NCBI GenBank assembly: GCA_018302725.1
Contig: JAGVZJ010000034.1
Coordinates: 1 to 5,773, forward strand
Direction: 5' to 3'
DNA from: Candidatus Woesearchaeota archaeon
Lineage (GTDB): Archaea; Nanobdellota; Nanobdellia; SCGC-AAA011-G17; GW2011-AR20
DNA: 5,773 nt
Shown here: in pieces, positions 5,098 to 5,773 of the stretch
Layout: each line of letters begins with the position of its first letter
Position numbering within the stretch: position 1 is the stretch's first letter
The notes under the pieces: generated by a model
Told to the model about the DNA's origin: nothing
The model's database searches: none
Seen by the model: only the letters and a program-made list of their open reading frames with translations
Translations under genes and position numbers: made by a program

Positions 5098-5403
5098 CTA
5101 TCTAAATGTTCCTTGCTCAAGTCTTTCCACTAATTCATCAGCAATATCTGGAGCATATTTTCTTGCCTGAGCAACTGCAGCATTTCTAAACGAGGAAGTC
5201 TCTCTTCTTAAAACTCCAATTCTGTATGTTCAATCTGCAATACGATTAACATCCCCTCTTATTCTGACTTCACATTGCTTAACAAATCCAATTGTTTCTT
5301 CAACAAAATAGTATAGAGACCACCTGCTTGATACTGCCTCAATATAATCTGCTCTTCCTGCAAGTCCCATAAAATATTTTTTGACTTTACCTTTTGTTGC
5401 CAT
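5098..5403 (-). pseudogene. Small hypothetical gene interrupted by an in-frame TGA
   Basis: From the ATG at 5403 the frame encodes 57 residues (MATKGKVKKYFMGLAGRADY... to GDVNRIAD), then meets TGA at 5232-5230. The same frame then stays open for 43 codons (TYRIGVLRRETSSFRNAAVA... to LVERLEQGTFR) to a TAG at 5098, just before the convergent gene's end. The downstream part has protein-like composition and would extend the product to 101 aa. The likeliest reading is a nonsense mutation, for instance from TGG (Trp) or CGA/GGA, or a sequencing error. The start follows the preceding stop by one base (TAA-A-ATG), implying translational coupling in an operon. No family is recognised. An upstream in-frame ATG at 5442 lies inside the preceding gene and is less likely. 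If the TGA acts as a true stop, the product is only 57 aa (5230-5403). Confidence 0.6.
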
Positions 5404-5404
5404 T

Positions 5405-5761
5405 TTAACTCTCAAGTATAAGTCTATATCTTGTTGTAACAACTTTCTGCCACTCTTGTGCTTCCTGACTCACAAATAAATCTGCAAATTGTCCTTCAAA
5501 AATTCTCCTCGTTAGATCATGTCTTAACATAGCCATCTGATAATTTTCAGACCTGCCAGACCATTCAATAACTACCAATATGTCTTTATCTCCTTGTCCG
5601 GGAAACAATCTTCTGTACATCTTTGCTCTTTCATCACTTCCTAAAAATGATCCTACTGCTTTAACAGCATCAATAGCTGCATATTCTGCAACTTTTTCAA
5701 TTGGCAATCCTGTAATTCTTGCAATATCCTCAGTTCTTCTGTCATAAACAGCAGTTGTCAT
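5405..5761 (-). CDS. Uncharacterised 118-aa protein
   Basis: Not recognised. The first half is helical and alanine-rich (EDIARITGLPIEKVAEYAAI, then DAVKAVGSFLGSDERAKMYRRLF). A strand ILVVIEWSG (61-69) is followed by helices rich in Arg, Glu and Gln (MAMLRHDLTRRIFEGQFADLF, about 76-96) and a C-terminal strand TTRYRLIL. There are no membrane segments and no cysteines. The composition is richer in Arg and Ala, and poorer in Lys and Asn, than the proteins at the left of the window. The start is fixed by an AGGAGGG upstream. The strong SD suggests an internal position in an operon whose first genes lie beyond the right edge. The next gene begins one base after this stop, so the two products may act together. 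Confidence 0.8.
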   Translation of the reverse strand: MTTAVYDRRTEDIARITGLPIEKVAEYAAIDAVKAVGSFLGSDERAKMYRRLFPGQGDKDILVVIEWSGRSENYQMAMLRHDLTRRIFEGQFADLFVSQEAQEWQKVVTTRYRLILES

Positions 5762-5767
5762 TTATTC

Positions 5768-5773
5768 CCTCCT
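5768..5773 (-). promoter_or_regulatory. Shine-Dalgarno site of the 118-aa gene
   Basis: On the minus strand AGGAGG occurs at the very edge of the window, followed by GAATAA (5767-5762) and then the ATG at 5761. Spacing is about 6 nt. This contrasts with the leaderless lead genes elsewhere and suggests the gene is internal to an operon. Confidence 0.7.

Noticed and set aside
5230..5232. Selenocysteine or genome-wide TGA recoding
   Set aside because: TGA ends the Fic and vapB genes in overlapping-gene contexts, so it works as a stop here. No redox-type motif surrounds the codon, and no selenocysteine element was identified.

Overview
The window looks like chromosomal DNA of a small-genome, AT-rich archaeon, possibly a DPANN lineage such as Woesearchaeota or Pacearchaeota; the lineage is inference. 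The evidence is archaeal TATA boxes centred about 25-27 nt upstream of the start codons of most lead genes (leaderless transcripts), strong Shine-Dalgarno sites before two other genes (one internal to an operon, one at the window edge), and an archaeal-type VapB (DUF217-like) with VapC. No RNA gene, CRISPR array or insertion sequence was seen.

Region by region. (1) 1-1786 is a possible DNA modification/restriction neighbourhood. It holds a 5'-truncated HNH nuclease with an apparent single-base frameshift in a G run, a beta-class adenine methyltransferase resembling the GATC-specific M2.DpnII (DpnA) type, and a convergent 183-aa protein of unknown function whose stop overlaps the methyltransferase stop. 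(2) At about 1787-1836 a single symmetric TTTTTAAAA element lies midway between two divergent start codons and may serve both the 183-aa gene and a lysine-rich 54-aa small protein. (3) 2067-3420 contains two tandem toxin-antitoxin-like operons. The first has a Fic/Doc toxin followed by an RHH antitoxin (toxin first), with two identical 17-bp dyads flanking its TATA box. The second is a vapBC pair (antitoxin first, ATGA overlap) with two tandem 12-bp dyads between its TATA box and start codon. (4) A Nudix hydrolase follows vapC. (5) 3928-5085 is a monocistronic 385-aa protein of unknown function with a well-placed promoter and, at best, a weak hint of an acyltransferase-like C-terminus. (6) On the minus strand at the right end, two small genes belong to an operon entering from beyond the window. 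The second carries an in-frame TGA followed by 43 more sense codons in the same frame.

Functionally, the left and centre resemble an archaeal accessory or defence island (modification enzyme, nuclease, two toxin-antitoxin modules, Nudix). The right third is uncharacterised. The most useful observations are the duplicated operators at the two toxin-antitoxin promoters, the shared divergent promoter, and the two broken frames (HNH and the TGA-interrupted minus-strand gene).
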